DNA of 64,000 nucleotides from Gammaproteobacteria bacterium. Its GTDB lineage: Bacteria > Pseudomonadota > Gammaproteobacteria > GCA-001735895. Both the position numbers and the translations under genes were made by a program. Positions 50,516 to 59,268 of the stretch are shown here, piece after piece. Under the pieces are notes generated by a model. That model made no database searches and was not told where the DNA came from. It saw only the letters and a program-made list of their open reading frames with translations. The stretch's first letter is position 1, and every line of letters begins with the position of its first letter. The stretch spans positions 1 to 64,000 of the forward strand of contig JAAEMR010000078.1 of assembly GCA_024225395.1 (NCBI GenBank). The letters run 5' to 3'.

Positions 50516-51220
50516 ATGATGGATAAATCATCACAGTATTGGGTTGTTTTACCTGCAACAGGTACCGGGCAGAGAATGAATGCATCATGCCCGAAACAAT
50601 ATTTAAAGCTTAAAAATAAAACTATCCTTGAGCATACACTTGATAATTTATTGTCTTACCCTTTAATTACGGGGGCTGTAGTAATTCTTAATGACAGTGA
50701 TCATTATTGGGAAAAACTGAACTATAAACATGAAAAACCAGTTCTACTTTGCAGCGGCGGAGAGCAACGCCATCACTCTGTTTTTAACGGGCTGATAAAA
50801 TTAAAACAATATACGGAGACTAACCCGTTTGTGTTAATTCATGATGCTGTCAGACCGTTTGTGTCTCACGCTGATCTTGATCAATTGCTGGTTGCCTTAG
50901 AAGAAAGCGATGATGGGGCGTTATTAGCCGTACCCGTCGCGGATACACTAAAATTTTCAACAGAAAATCAGCTGGTAGCAACAACTCATCCGCGGGAAGG
51001 ATTGTGGCGTGCTTTTACTCCCCAGGCATTCAGGCTGGAGAAAATATATTCTGCCTTAAAAAATGTAATTAATTACAATCTTGAAATTACGGACGATGCA
51101 TCGGCGATAGAGTTAGCTGGATTTCACCCCAAACTCGTTCATGGAAGTGAGCTAAATATCAAAATAACGACTCCTCAAGATTTATTTCTGGCTGAAGAAC
51201 TTATCAAGGTTAATCAATAA
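50516..51220 (+). CDS. ispD: 2-C-methyl-D-erythritol 4-phosphate cytidylyltransferase
   Basis: IspD makes CDP-methylerythritol in the non-mevalonate isoprenoid route. The 234-residue product has the nucleotide-binding start VVLPATGTGQRMNASCPKQY, FVLIHDAVRPFV, VPVADTLK and EITDDASAIE, all family-typical. Two adjacent ATG codons (50516, 50519) can serve as start. ispF, which often follows directly, is absent here; the next gene belongs to an RND system. Confidence 0.96.
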   Translation: MMDKSSQYWVVLPATGTGQRMNASCPKQYLKLKNKTILEHTLDNLLSYPLITGAVVILNDSDHYWEKLNYKHEKPVLLCSGGEQRHHSVFNGLIKLKQYTETNPFVLIHDAVRPFVSHADLDQLLVALEESDDGALLAVPVADTLKFSTENQLVATTHPREGLWRAFTPQAFRLEKIYSALKNVINYNLEITDDASAIELAGFHPKLVHGSELNIKITTPQDLFLAEELIKVNQ

Positions 51221-51409
51221 ATACTTACTATGGTCTATTGAATGGAATATTAAAAATTGCTAATATTCTACACATTTTCTGCAGCTAATTGCGTAGATAG
51301 TATTTAGCGTAGAAGTCATTTAATCGATCATGATTACGTGTTTTTGCGCAGTTTCAAATTTATGCATCGGGTTGAGATGACCTGTTATTCGATATTGGTA
51401 AAATATATA

Positions 51410-52579
51410 ATGAGATTAAAGTTTCCAACAGCTCCAACTGTCTTTATCAATTCAGTCATGTTGCTGCTATCTATGCAGGCACAGGCCTGGCAGGTCATGA
51501 CAGTTGAAGCTGCAGCGTTTGGTAGTAAAATTAAAATAGGTGGAACCGTTATCCCCTATAAGGAAGTTACTTTGTCTGCCCAGGTACCCGGGCGGATTCA
51601 GTATATAGCCGGTTCAGAAGGTGATTATTTTCAAAAAAATAATCTGCTGTTATCTATTGATGATGATGACCTGGTGGCGAAACGTCGTGCTGCACTTGCT
51701 CAGTTAGCGAATGCTGAATCAAGTTTGCGTAATGCTCGCGTTCAATACAACAGAGAGTTGATTTCACCTCGTACAGAAAGTACCGGCTCTATGCCTGGTA
51801 TGGGTATGCCTTCTTTATTCGATAACCTGTTTACCCGTAATGTTGGTAATGCGATGGGTTATGGTAATCCAGATGTCGAGAGACATGCTGATTTGTACTC
51901 TTCGGGTTCTCACGTTAAGAATGCTGAATCTGCCGTATTAAAATCACGCTCTGCACTGGAAGAACTTGACGCTAAATTACGTGATGCCAGAGCAATAGCT
52001 CCATTTGACGGTAAGCTGGTACGTAAAATGGTTGAAGAAGGGGATACCGTTCAACCGGGTACTCCTTTATTAAAATTTGCACATACCCAGTATCTTCGTA
52101 TTCGAGCAGAGATTCCTGCCAGGTTGATTTTTGGCCTTAGCAAGGGGAGCCTGGTTGATGTGAAACTGGATATTAATAATACCTACACCAAAGCCAAGGT
52201 AGCACAGATTTATCCTGTCGCTGATCAACAAAAGCATACTGTTACAGTGAAATTTGATTTACCGGAAGGAACACCCGGTGGTCCGGGACTGTATGCTGAA
52301 GTCACAATTAACGATACCACTGCTTCTCAGAAGCCTGTACCGGTTATTCCAAAAGATGCTGTTCTCTACCGGGGTAGTTTACCCAGTGTTTATATCCTGG
52401 ATAAAGAGAATAAGGCGAAAATGAAGTTGGTAAGACTGGGCGCGGATTACGATGAACTAAGAGTCACTGTTTTATCTGGAATTTCAGAAGGAGACCGCAT
52501 TATCAGTGCGCCGCCTAAAACGATTAGATCAGGCTGGACCCCGGAGATTCAGAATTTAACTTCGGGTGGCGATAGTTAG
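51410..52579 (+). CDS. RND periplasmic adaptor with Met/Gly/Asn-rich loop
   Basis: This is an HlyD/MFP-type subunit for the RND permease downstream. I start it at the ATG at 51410 because it gives a proper signal peptide ending AQA-W; the frame is open to a GTG at 51338. The mature part has the first lipoyl half (VTLSAQVPGRIQYIAGSEGDYF), helix one of the hairpin (residues about 87-115), a segment (residues about 125-156) rich in Met, Gly, Pro and Asn, then helix two and the second lipoyl half (ARAIAPFDGKLVRKMVEEGD). Beta-barrel and membrane-proximal domains follow. The Met/Gly/Asn loop stands where the hairpin tip would contact the outer-membrane factor. Its composition resembles that of the secreted proteins at 56541-57734. 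Confidence 0.87.
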   Translation: MRLKFPTAPTVFINSVMLLLSMQAQAWQVMTVEAAAFGSKIKIGGTVIPYKEVTLSAQVPGRIQYIAGSEGDYFQKNNLLLSIDDDDLVAKRRAALAQLANAESSLRNARVQYNRELISPRTESTGSMPGMGMPSLFDNLFTRNVGNAMGYGNPDVERHADLYSSGSHVKNAESAVLKSRSALEELDAKLRDARAIAPFDGKLVRKMVEEGDTVQPGTPLLKFAHTQYLRIRAEIPARLIFGLSKGSLVDVKLDINNTYTKAKVAQIYPVADQQKHTVTVKFDLPEGTPGGPGLYAEVTINDTTASQKPVPVIPKDAVLYRGSLPSVYILDKENKAKMKLVRLGADYDELRVTVLSGISEGDRIISAPPKTIRSGWTPEIQNLTSGGDS

Positions 52580-52656
52580 AATTTAAATTCTGACTTTTCT
52601 GTTCACTCCGGTTCATCGGGGTACTTCATGAACGAAATAATATTTGTATAGTTACA

Positions 52657-55600
52657 ATGACAGAACAAACTAACTCCAAAAAACAGCAGGAAAAATCGTT
52701 AGGTTTAGCGGGTGGATTGGCCAAGGCCTTTATTCATTCTCCTTTGACACCTATGCTGCTCATAGCCTGTTTCCTGTTAGGTATTATGGGTGTGGCCATG
52801 ACACCGCGTCAGGAAGACCCTCAAATTTCAGTGCCTATGGTCGATGTTTTCGTTCGTTATAACGGTGCTTCTGCACAACAGGTTTCCAGGCTGGCGACAG
52901 AGCCGCTGGAACGTATGCTGAATGAAATGAGCGGAGTGGATCATGTCTATTCAGCTGCGATGCGTGGTCAAGGCATGGTAACCGTACAGTTTGAAGTGGG
53001 TGAAGAGCTGGAATCTTCACTGGTAAAACTGTACGACAAAATCAGCTCCAATATGGATAAAATTCCGCCGGGTGTTGATCAACCGCTGGTTAAACCTAAA
53101 GGGGTTGATGATGTGCCAGTGGTTACTCTGACCCTATGGTCTAACACGCTGGATGATTCAATAATTCGTCTGACTGCTCTGGATGTGTTGCAGTCGATCA
53201 GTATGGTAGGAAATACGAGTCAGGGTTTTGTGGTTGGTGGCCGTTCAGACCAGTTAAAAATTGAAGTACTGCCTGAAAGATTGTCAGGCTATGAAATCAG
53301 TCTGGATCAAATTGCCAATACGATCCGAACTGCTAACAGTGAACTGGGATTAGGCAATATAGAGTCTGATAATTTAAGTTCAACCGTTTATGCTGGTGCA
53401 TTCCTGGAAACGGTCAGTGATATTGAAAGCCTGGTCGTTACCATTAAAGATGGCTCGCCTGTTTATATCAGGGATGTAGCCCAGGTAACTGCGTCACCAT
53501 CTGATACTTCCAATCTGGTGAGTTATTATACCGGGCCGAATAATCTTGCTGAGGGTGAAGAGGAAGCCTTCGCTGCTTCAGCGGTCACTATCGCAATAGC
53601 CAAAAAGAAAGGTTCTAACGGGGTTGAAGTTGCTGAAGATATTATTGCAATGGTTGACACGCTTCGAGGTACGGTCATTCCTGATGATATCCATGTTTCG
53701 GTAACACGGGATTATGGTGAATCTGCGAAAAATAAGGTGAATGGACTGATCTTAAAATTATTTATTGCAACGGCGATTGTTGTTGTATTGATCTGGGCTG
53801 CGTTGAATTTCCGCTGGGAACCTGCTCTGGTTGTTATGATCGTTATTCCTGTGGTTATTCTGGCTACCATTTTTTATGCCTTATTAACCGGTTATACCAT
53901 TGACCGAGTCAGCCTTTTCGCGCTGATATTCTCGATAGGTATATTAGTTGATGATGCTATCGTGGTAGTGGAAAATATTTATCGACGCTGGTTGATCGAT
54001 GAAAGTACTGATACATCAATTGCTATTGATGCGGTTCGTGAAGTCGGTAATCCGACCATTCTGGCAACTTTTACCGTTATCGCCGCATTATTACCGATGG
54101 GTTTTGTGAGAGGCATGATGGGACCTTATATGGAACCAATTCCAGCTCTCGGTTCTTTTGCGATGTTGTTCTCGGTATTTGCTGCTTTCATGTTTACACC
54201 GTGGCTGGCGATGAGAATAAAACCTTCAATGAGTAAATTGAAGGAAATGGAAGAGTCAGAACACAAACAAAATGAATGGCTTGGTAATCTTTTCAAAAAA
54301 ATTCTTATCCCTCTCATTACCAGTAAAACAAAAGGGCGATTATTTCTTATAAGCCTTTTCGTTATCTTCTTTTTATCAATCATCATGTTTTACACCAAGA
54401 GTGTTCCGGTAAAAATGTTACCGTTGGATAATAAATCTGAATTTAACGTTGTAGTTAATATGGCCGAAGGAACCGCTTTACCGGTCACTGCTAATATTGT
54501 GAATGAACTGGCAGAAGTTATTCTTCAGGTTGATGAGGTGACGGCAATACAGACCTATGCCGGAACAGCATCACCTTTCAACTTTAATGGTCTGGTCAGG
54601 CATTATTATCTTCGCACAGAGCCCTGGCAGGCAGATTTACAGGTACAGTTATTAAGCAAGAAAGAACGTACTCGTAGCAGCCATGAAATCGCAGAAGATG
54701 TTCGTGAGCGTTTGCAGGAAATTATTAAGGGTAATGACGCGGTTCGAATTCAAGTCGTTGAAATGCCTCCCGGGCCTCCAGTATTACAATCGGTAGTGGC
54801 CGAAGTGTACGGCCCTGATGAAAAAATCAGGCGTCAGGTTGCAAGGGATCTCGAGCAGAAATTTATTGAATCTCCCAATATTACCGATGTCGATACACTG
54901 ATAGCGGATGATTATAAGGTTTGGCGATTTGAAGTAGACACGGAAAAAGCGCTTAGGCGGGGTATTTCTGTTGATACCATAAACAGAACACTGCAAATGT
55001 CGCTCGGTGAATTTATTCTGGGTGATGTTAAGAGTGGTCTTAAATTAGAACCTACCTATATCATTATCCAGGTTCCTATTGAGGTTCGTGCCGATTTAGC
55101 GCGACTTAAAGAAATGCCCGTACCGAGTCAGTTAGGAAGTAGTGTGCCGTTAGGAGAGCTGGGAGATTTCTACCAGATCGAGCAGGAAAGCATAATTTAT
55201 CATAAAGATTTGAGGCCGGTCGAGTACGTGACGGGTGAAACTATTGGACGCCTCGGTGCACCCATTTATGGAATGTTTGATGTTATTGATTCACTGGAAA
55301 ATTATACGGCTCCAGATGGTATTTCTTTAAAAGGAACCTGGACGGCACCACCGGATTCTGATGCTCAATCTGGATTTGAGTGGTCTGGTGAATGGACAGT
55401 AACCTATGAAACTTTCCGTGATATGGGTATGGCATTTGGCGTGGCAATTGTGCTTATCTACATGTTAGTCGTGCTGGAGTTTGGTAATTTCAGTTTACCG
55501 GCTGTCATCATGGCTCCTATTCCTCTTACGCTTGTTGGAATTATTCCTGGTCACTGGTTGTTTGGTGCTGAGTTTACTGCTACCTCAATGATTGGTTTTA

Positions 55601-56523
55601 TTGCACTGGCCGGTATTATCGTGCGTAACTCTATTCTGCTGGTGGATTTTACCAAGCATGAAGTTGAGGATGGCAGACCGGTAACCGATTCTGTTTTGCT
55701 GGCCTGTAAGGCGAGAACACGTCCGATAGTGGTCACAGCCCTGGCTCTGGTTGGAGGCTCTGCCGTAATAATCTTTGATCCCATCTTTAAAGGCATGGCT
55801 ATATCACTGGCTTTTGGCGTTCTGGTATCAACAATTCTTACGCTGGTCATCATTCCATTAGGGGCAATTACTGTACGTAAATCTTTTGCTGAGAAATCAC
55901 TGGATGCCAGTGGAGCAACCGTATTTGCAGAGCTCCCTTATGACCCGATTCTGGAGGGAGATTACACGGATAATGGAAATGAAGATGATGACTCTGAAAG
56001 AGGGGTTCTTGACTACATATCAGTAGTATTATCTTTTATCTGGATATTTGTTATCTCCATGGTGGTTGCTTTCCGTGATTTTTCAGTCGATCTTGCAACA
56101 GCATTAATTCGTCTGCTGACTAGAAAAAGCAATGAAACTGATACATCAGTTATAACAAAGAATTCAGCTAATGAAAGCTCTGAAAATAAACCACAACCCG
56201 TCATCACGCCCGTGCCGTCCGAAGAAAAAGTTATTCAAACTTCGGCAACGGAAAAAGAGATAGAGAAGCAGCAAGTTGAACTTGAAGATACTCGAGTGGA
56301 TGAGCAACCGGTTAAAAAGAAAGCATCCATTAAAAAGGTTTCAGCTAAAAAATCTGCTGTTAAAAAAGGTTCTACAAAGAAAACGGTTGCTAGCAAACCG
56401 GTGGCAGCAAAAACCACTGAAAAACGCTCAAACGTTAAAAAAGCAGCGGTTAAGAAGGCAACTCCGATCAATAAGAGTAGTCGAAGAGGTATAAGGTTGA
56501 AATCTGATATTGATGATGAATAA
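52657..56523 (+). CDS. RND efflux permease with lysine-rich C-terminal extension
   Basis: The 1288-residue product is an inner-membrane RND permease with about 200 extra residues at its C-terminus. The RND body covers residues 1-1095: PRQEDPQISVPM after the first helix, the TM4 relay ILVDDAIVVVENIYRR with Asp432 and Asp433, and the second-half GFIALAGIIVRNSILLVDF. After it come an acidic linker, one further hydrophobic helix (about 1121-1141) with an amphipathic segment, a Ser/Thr/Glu linker, and a Lys/Ala/Val-rich tail (about 1219-1280) with KKVSAKKSAVKKGSTKK-type repeats, like histone H1-type bacterial proteins. The gene follows its adaptor by 77 bases. The substrate is unknown. Confidence 0.9.
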   Translation: MTEQTNSKKQQEKSLGLAGGLAKAFIHSPLTPMLLIACFLLGIMGVAMTPRQEDPQISVPMVDVFVRYNGASAQQVSRLATEPLERMLNEMSGVDHVYSAAMRGQGMVTVQFEVGEELESSLVKLYDKISSNMDKIPPGVDQPLVKPKGVDDVPVVTLTLWSNTLDDSIIRLTALDVLQSISMVGNTSQGFVVGGRSDQLKIEVLPERLSGYEISLDQIANTIRTANSELGLGNIESDNLSSTVYAGAFLETVSDIESLVVTIKDGSPVYIRDVAQVTASPSDTSNLVSYYTGPNNLAEGEEEAFAASAVTIAIAKKKGSNGVEVAEDIIAMVDTLRGTVIPDDIHVSVTRDYGESAKNKVNGLILKLFIATAIVVVLIWAALNFRWEPALVVMIVIPVVILATIFYALLTGYTIDRVSLFALIFSIGILVDDAIVVVENIYRRWLIDESTDTSIAIDAVREVGNPTILATFTVIAALLPMGFVRGMMGPYMEPIPALGSFAMLFSVFAAFMFTPWLAMRIKPSMSKLKEMEESEHKQNEWLGNLFKKILIPLITSKTKGRLFLISLFVIFFLSIIMFYTKSVPVKMLPLDNKSEFNVVVNMAEGTALPVTANIVNELAEVILQVDEVTAIQTYAGTASPFNFNGLVRHYYLRTEPWQADLQVQLLSKKERTRSSHEIAEDVRERLQEIIKGNDAVRIQVVEMPPGPPVLQSVVAEVYGPDEKIRRQVARDLEQKFIESPNITDVDTLIADDYKVWRFEVDTEKALRRGISVDTINRTLQMSLGEFILGDVKSGLKLEPTYIIIQVPIEVRADLARLKEMPVPSQLGSSVPLGELGDFYQIEQESIIYHKDLRPVEYVTGETIGRLGAPIYGMFDVIDSLENYTAPDGISLKGTWTAPPDSDAQSGFEWSGEWTVTYETFRDMGMAFGVAIVLIYMLVVLEFGNFSLPAVIMAPIPLTLVGIIPGHWLFGAEFTATSMIGFIALAGIIVRNSILLVDFTKHEVEDGRPVTDSVLLACKARTRPIVVTALALVGGSAVIIFDPIFKGMAISLAFGVLVSTILTLVIIPLGAITVRKSFAEKSLDASGATVFAELPYDPILEGDYTDNGNEDDDSERGVLDYISVVLSFIWIFVISMVVAFRDFSVDLATALIRLLTRKSNETDTSVITKNSANESSENKPQPVITPVPSEEKVIQTSATEKEIEKQQVELEDTRVDEQPVKKKASIKKVSAKKSAVKKGSTKKTVASKPVAAKTTEKRSNVKKAAVKKATPINKSSRRGIRLKSDIDDE

Positions 56524-56540
56524 TCTTTGAGTAAGAGCTA

Positions 56541-57113
56541 ATGATATTTTTAAAAATTAATTATCTGACAGGATCTTTATTCCTTTTTTCTCAAATAGTT
56601 CTTGCAGCGGAGTATGTACCTCCGCCGTCAGGGCCTTATAAATCTTCAGGTATTGTGAATACAAACCTGCAGCATTCCAGTAGTTCTGCAAAAATTTACA
56701 GGTTTCCTTCTGATGGATTAATTCAGTCGGAACCTCGAGTAAAATCTAAACCTGCATATTTTTATAGAAATCAAAGAGATATCAAAACACAGGATATGGT
56801 AACAAAACCGGTCATAGAAGCTGCGCCTGTAGCTCCGGTAATAACTAAACCCGTTGAACCTGATCAGGCTATTGTAGTGAAACCAGTGTCTCCTCCCATG
56901 ACTGGTCACTTCACGGGAAATCCCTGGGCTCCAGATTCTATGCCTCAATCGACTGATCATTATCCCGGGTACTGGAATAATCAACAATATTCATACCCTC
57001 AGCAAAATCCTTATGGGTACGGTAATCAAAATAACTTTATGAATAATGCTATGAATGGCATGCCTTCTCCGTGGTCGGCAATGCCGATGCAACCTTTTTT
57101 TTCAGGCAACTAA
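56541..57113 (+). CDS. Secreted Asn/Pro/Met/Trp-rich protein A
   Basis: The 190-residue product has a signal peptide (cleavage near VLA-A, residues 22-23) and a low-complexity mature part. The first half is Pro/Val/Lys-rich (VIEAAPVAPVITKPVEP). The second is rich in Asn, Gln, Tyr, Met and Pro, with NPW at 127-129 and SPW at 176-178. The sequence around residues 150-178 (NPYGYGNQNNFMNNAMNGMP) has no recognisable fold. No cysteines are present. It follows the RND permease by 17 bases, so it is probably in the same transcript, and precedes protein B by three bases. I do not recognise a family. Confidence 0.75.
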   Translation: MIFLKINYLTGSLFLFSQIVLAAEYVPPPSGPYKSSGIVNTNLQHSSSSAKIYRFPSDGLIQSEPRVKSKPAYFYRNQRDIKTQDMVTKPVIEAAPVAPVITKPVEPDQAIVVKPVSPPMTGHFTGNPWAPDSMPQSTDHYPGYWNNQQYSYPQQNPYGYGNQNNFMNNAMNGMPSPWSAMPMQPFFSGN

Positions 57114-57116
57114 GTA

Positions 57117-57734
57117 ATGAATAAAATTTTAATAACTAGTGTAATGCTACTGATATCTTCTGCCACATTTTCAGAAGCCAGTATCGATATGCATGACCAA
57201 CAAAAAACATTCTTGTTGACCGCACCAGGTACTGTAACCGGAACCAACCAATTACCCTCAGGACAGACTGATTCAAATCGTGCTGTAACCACATTACCGC
57301 AGAATAACCCGGTAAATCGTCAACGTCCTATGCGCTATAAATATGTTGGAGAAAGTACGAAATTCCGTCAGTTTGGTCAGGAACCGGGGCAAAATAATCC
57401 GTGGTTTCAAAACTTTAACTCTCAGTATCCCGGTCGCTCTGCAGATATGAGACAGGCACCATTAACGAACCCCTGGCAATTAGGCGGTATGCCGTCAATG
57501 CGGGGCATGATGAATAATAGTTCGGCACCTCCATATTCAGCAGATTCCTATTCTCCTTATCAACCTGGAAACAATTCGAGTAATGACCGGTTATATCCGG
57601 ATTTTCCGGTTGGTATATATCGAGATACTAATCCTGCAGCTTTTTCAATGCCGTCTCATAATAAAAATTATATGCCGGGATTTAGCGGTGATAATTTTGG
57701 ATTTCCTTTTTCTCCCTTTGGGATGTTTAAATGA
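57117..57734 (+). CDS. Secreted Asn/Pro/Met/Trp-rich protein B
   Basis: The 205-residue product begins with a signal peptide (about residues 1-21, cleavage near SEA-S). The mature part has NNPW at 93-96, TNPW at 117-120, the Met-rich GGMPSMRGMMNN at 123-134, and a Ser/Tyr/Pro/Asn-rich tail ending FGFPFSPFGMFK. It has no cysteines. The start is three bases after protein A ends, and the next gene overlaps its stop by four bases (ATGA), so A, B and the following gene are translationally close. Protein A, B and the Met-Pro-Trp protein at 7743-8228 share composition and W-containing motifs but not a clear alignment. Confidence 0.75.
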   Translation: MNKILITSVMLLISSATFSEASIDMHDQQKTFLLTAPGTVTGTNQLPSGQTDSNRAVTTLPQNNPVNRQRPMRYKYVGESTKFRQFGQEPGQNNPWFQNFNSQYPGRSADMRQAPLTNPWQLGGMPSMRGMMNNSSAPPYSADSYSPYQPGNNSSNDRLYPDFPVGIYRDTNPAAFSMPSHNKNYMPGFSGDNFGFPFSPFGMFK

Positions 57735-58495
57735 AACTTTCTCAACTCATTGTTTTATTTCAGCTAGGTATTCTGTCAACCTGTGCGGATGCTTTGCAGT
57801 TTACGGCTAATGCGGTTATGTCAACACCGGGCAGGGCGGATGTTTCAACGTATTTGTATTATTCGACTGGACGTATTCGCAAAGAGTTTTTTTATTATGG
57901 TGAACCGGTTATCCAGATATTAGATGCTAATAAACATATTAGCCTGATGTGTTTTACCGACCAGACATTGTGCTATGAAAACAAAACTCTTGAAGAAATA
58001 AATATCGGCATTGAGAAAGCGATTACAACACCCTGTGAAAATAATTCTGCTTTGAGCTGTGAAAATCTGGGGTTGGTGGAGATAAATCAACGCCACGCAG
58101 TTAAATGGAAAATTACAGCTAAAGAAGGTGAGTCTGAAAAAGTTTCAAATTTATGGCTTGATAAAGAGCTCAATATTCCTGTGAAGCATACTTTATTTAA
58201 TGGCACTATTATCGAACTAAAGTGGCTTGGAGATGAAAAGTTAAATAATCGAGAAACGGATAAATGGGCTCAAACTATTAAATTAGCAAATGGGGAAACT
58301 CTGGAAAGTTTTCAATGGTTTGATAAAGAGTTAAAAATTAGTATTCGTGAAACATTTCCTAATGGTAACTCTCAGGAATTACAGCATATCGTGGTTAAGG
58401 AAATAGATAATAAATTATTTTCTATGCCGGTCGGTTATGAAAAAAAAAGTATGAACAATCCTTTAGGGCAGACCGGGAGCTCAGTTAAAAAATAA
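57731..58495 (+). CDS. Exported protein with internal duplication, LolA/DUF4412-like
   Basis: The 254-residue product has a signal peptide (cleavage near ADA-L) and a beta-rich mature part. Two similar segments are visible: NLWLDKELNIPVKHTLFNG and later FQWFDKELKISIRETFPNG. Each is followed by a strand with EL. This layout is what is seen in LolA/DUF4412-like lipoprotein- or lipid-binding folds, but I am not certain of the family. Four cysteines lie in the middle third (MCFTDQTLCY, PCENNSALSC), probably as disulphides. The C-terminus SMNNPLGQTGSS resembles the Met/Asn-rich motifs of its neighbours. The start overlaps the stop of protein B. Confidence 0.65.
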   Translation: MKLSQLIVLFQLGILSTCADALQFTANAVMSTPGRADVSTYLYYSTGRIRKEFFYYGEPVIQILDANKHISLMCFTDQTLCYENKTLEEINIGIEKAITTPCENNSALSCENLGLVEINQRHAVKWKITAKEGESEKVSNLWLDKELNIPVKHTLFNGTIIELKWLGDEKLNNRETDKWAQTIKLANGETLESFQWFDKELKISIRETFPNGNSQELQHIVVKEIDNKLFSMPVGYEKKSMNNPLGQTGSSVKK

Positions 58496-58606
58496 CAGAT
58501 TTATCTATATTTCTGGGTAAAACAGGACTTAAAGTGACTGGTTAGGGCTATAATAAAATGGCATGATGCAATTAGCCGATAAAAATAAAAGTAGATATTA
58601 AAAAGT

Positions 58607-59245
58607 ATGATTACAGTCATTGGAAATTTGAAAGGGGGCACAGGTAAAAGTACAGTTGCCTTCAATCTGGCTATCTGGTTGAAAATCCAACGAGGTTCCG
58701 TCGCTTTATTCGACCTTGATCCACAAAAAACTCTAACTGATGTTGTAGATATTCGTGAAGAAGAAGGTTACGAACCCGAATTAGAAGTACTTGACGATGT
58801 TTCGGCCTTGAAGTCATGGAAAAAGAAAAGAAGTGAAGTCATTGTTGATGTCGGAACGGCCGATTTCGAATCCATGAAAATGGCTTTGAAACTGGCTGAC
58901 AGAATTGTAGTTCCCGTTCCTCCCAGTCAGGCCGATATCTGGTCTACTCAACGTTTCATAAAAATCATTCGCGAACAGTGTGGCGGTAACAATAAAATGC
59001 CTAAACTGCTTGGCTTTATTAATCGTGCCGATACTCATCGAGGCGTTAGAGAAACTGATGAAGCTGAAGAAGCATTAGGATATTTAAAAAGTATCCAGCA
59101 TATTAATTTACGCTTATACCAGAGAACAGCATATAGACGCTCATTTAGCGAAGGTTTAGCCGTATTTGAAATGCAACCGACCAGTAAGGCTTCTAAAGAA
59201 ATATTAGATCTGGCGAAACACCTTTACCCCGTAAAAACCAGATAA
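58607..59245 (+). CDS. Orphan ParA-type ATPase
   Basis: The 212-residue product is a short ParA/MinD-family ATPase. The deviant Walker A motif is KGGTGKST with Lys9 and Lys14; FDLDPQKTLTDV gives the Walker A' aspartate and VIVDVGTADFESM resembles Walker B. It has no N-terminal helix-turn-helix and there is no parB beside it, so it is not a chromosome-partition pair. Short orphan ParA proteins place membrane complexes, chemoreceptor arrays or organelles. A TATAAT sequence at 58550-58555 may be the -10 of its promoter. It precedes a TPR protein by 23 bases. Confidence 0.88.
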   Translation: MITVIGNLKGGTGKSTVAFNLAIWLKIQRGSVALFDLDPQKTLTDVVDIREEEGYEPELEVLDDVSALKSWKKKRSEVIVDVGTADFESMKMALKLADRIVVPVPPSQADIWSTQRFIKIIREQCGGNNKMPKLLGFINRADTHRGVRETDEAEEALGYLKSIQHINLRLYQRTAYRRSFSEGLAVFEMQPTSKASKEILDLAKHLYPVKTR

Positions 59246-59268
59246 ACCCAATGATGGAGAGCTGAGTT

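Noticed and set aside
56235-56471. Hydrophobic open frame on the minus strand
   Set aside because: It is the complement of the Lys/Ala-rich tail of the RND permease. Complementing lysine codons gives Phe and Leu, hence the false membrane look.
56541-57734. Assignment of the NPW proteins as sulfur globule proteins
   Set aside because: Composition is loosely similar to Gly/Asn/Tyr-rich globule proteins, but the repeat motifs differ and no sulfur-oxidation genes are in the window.
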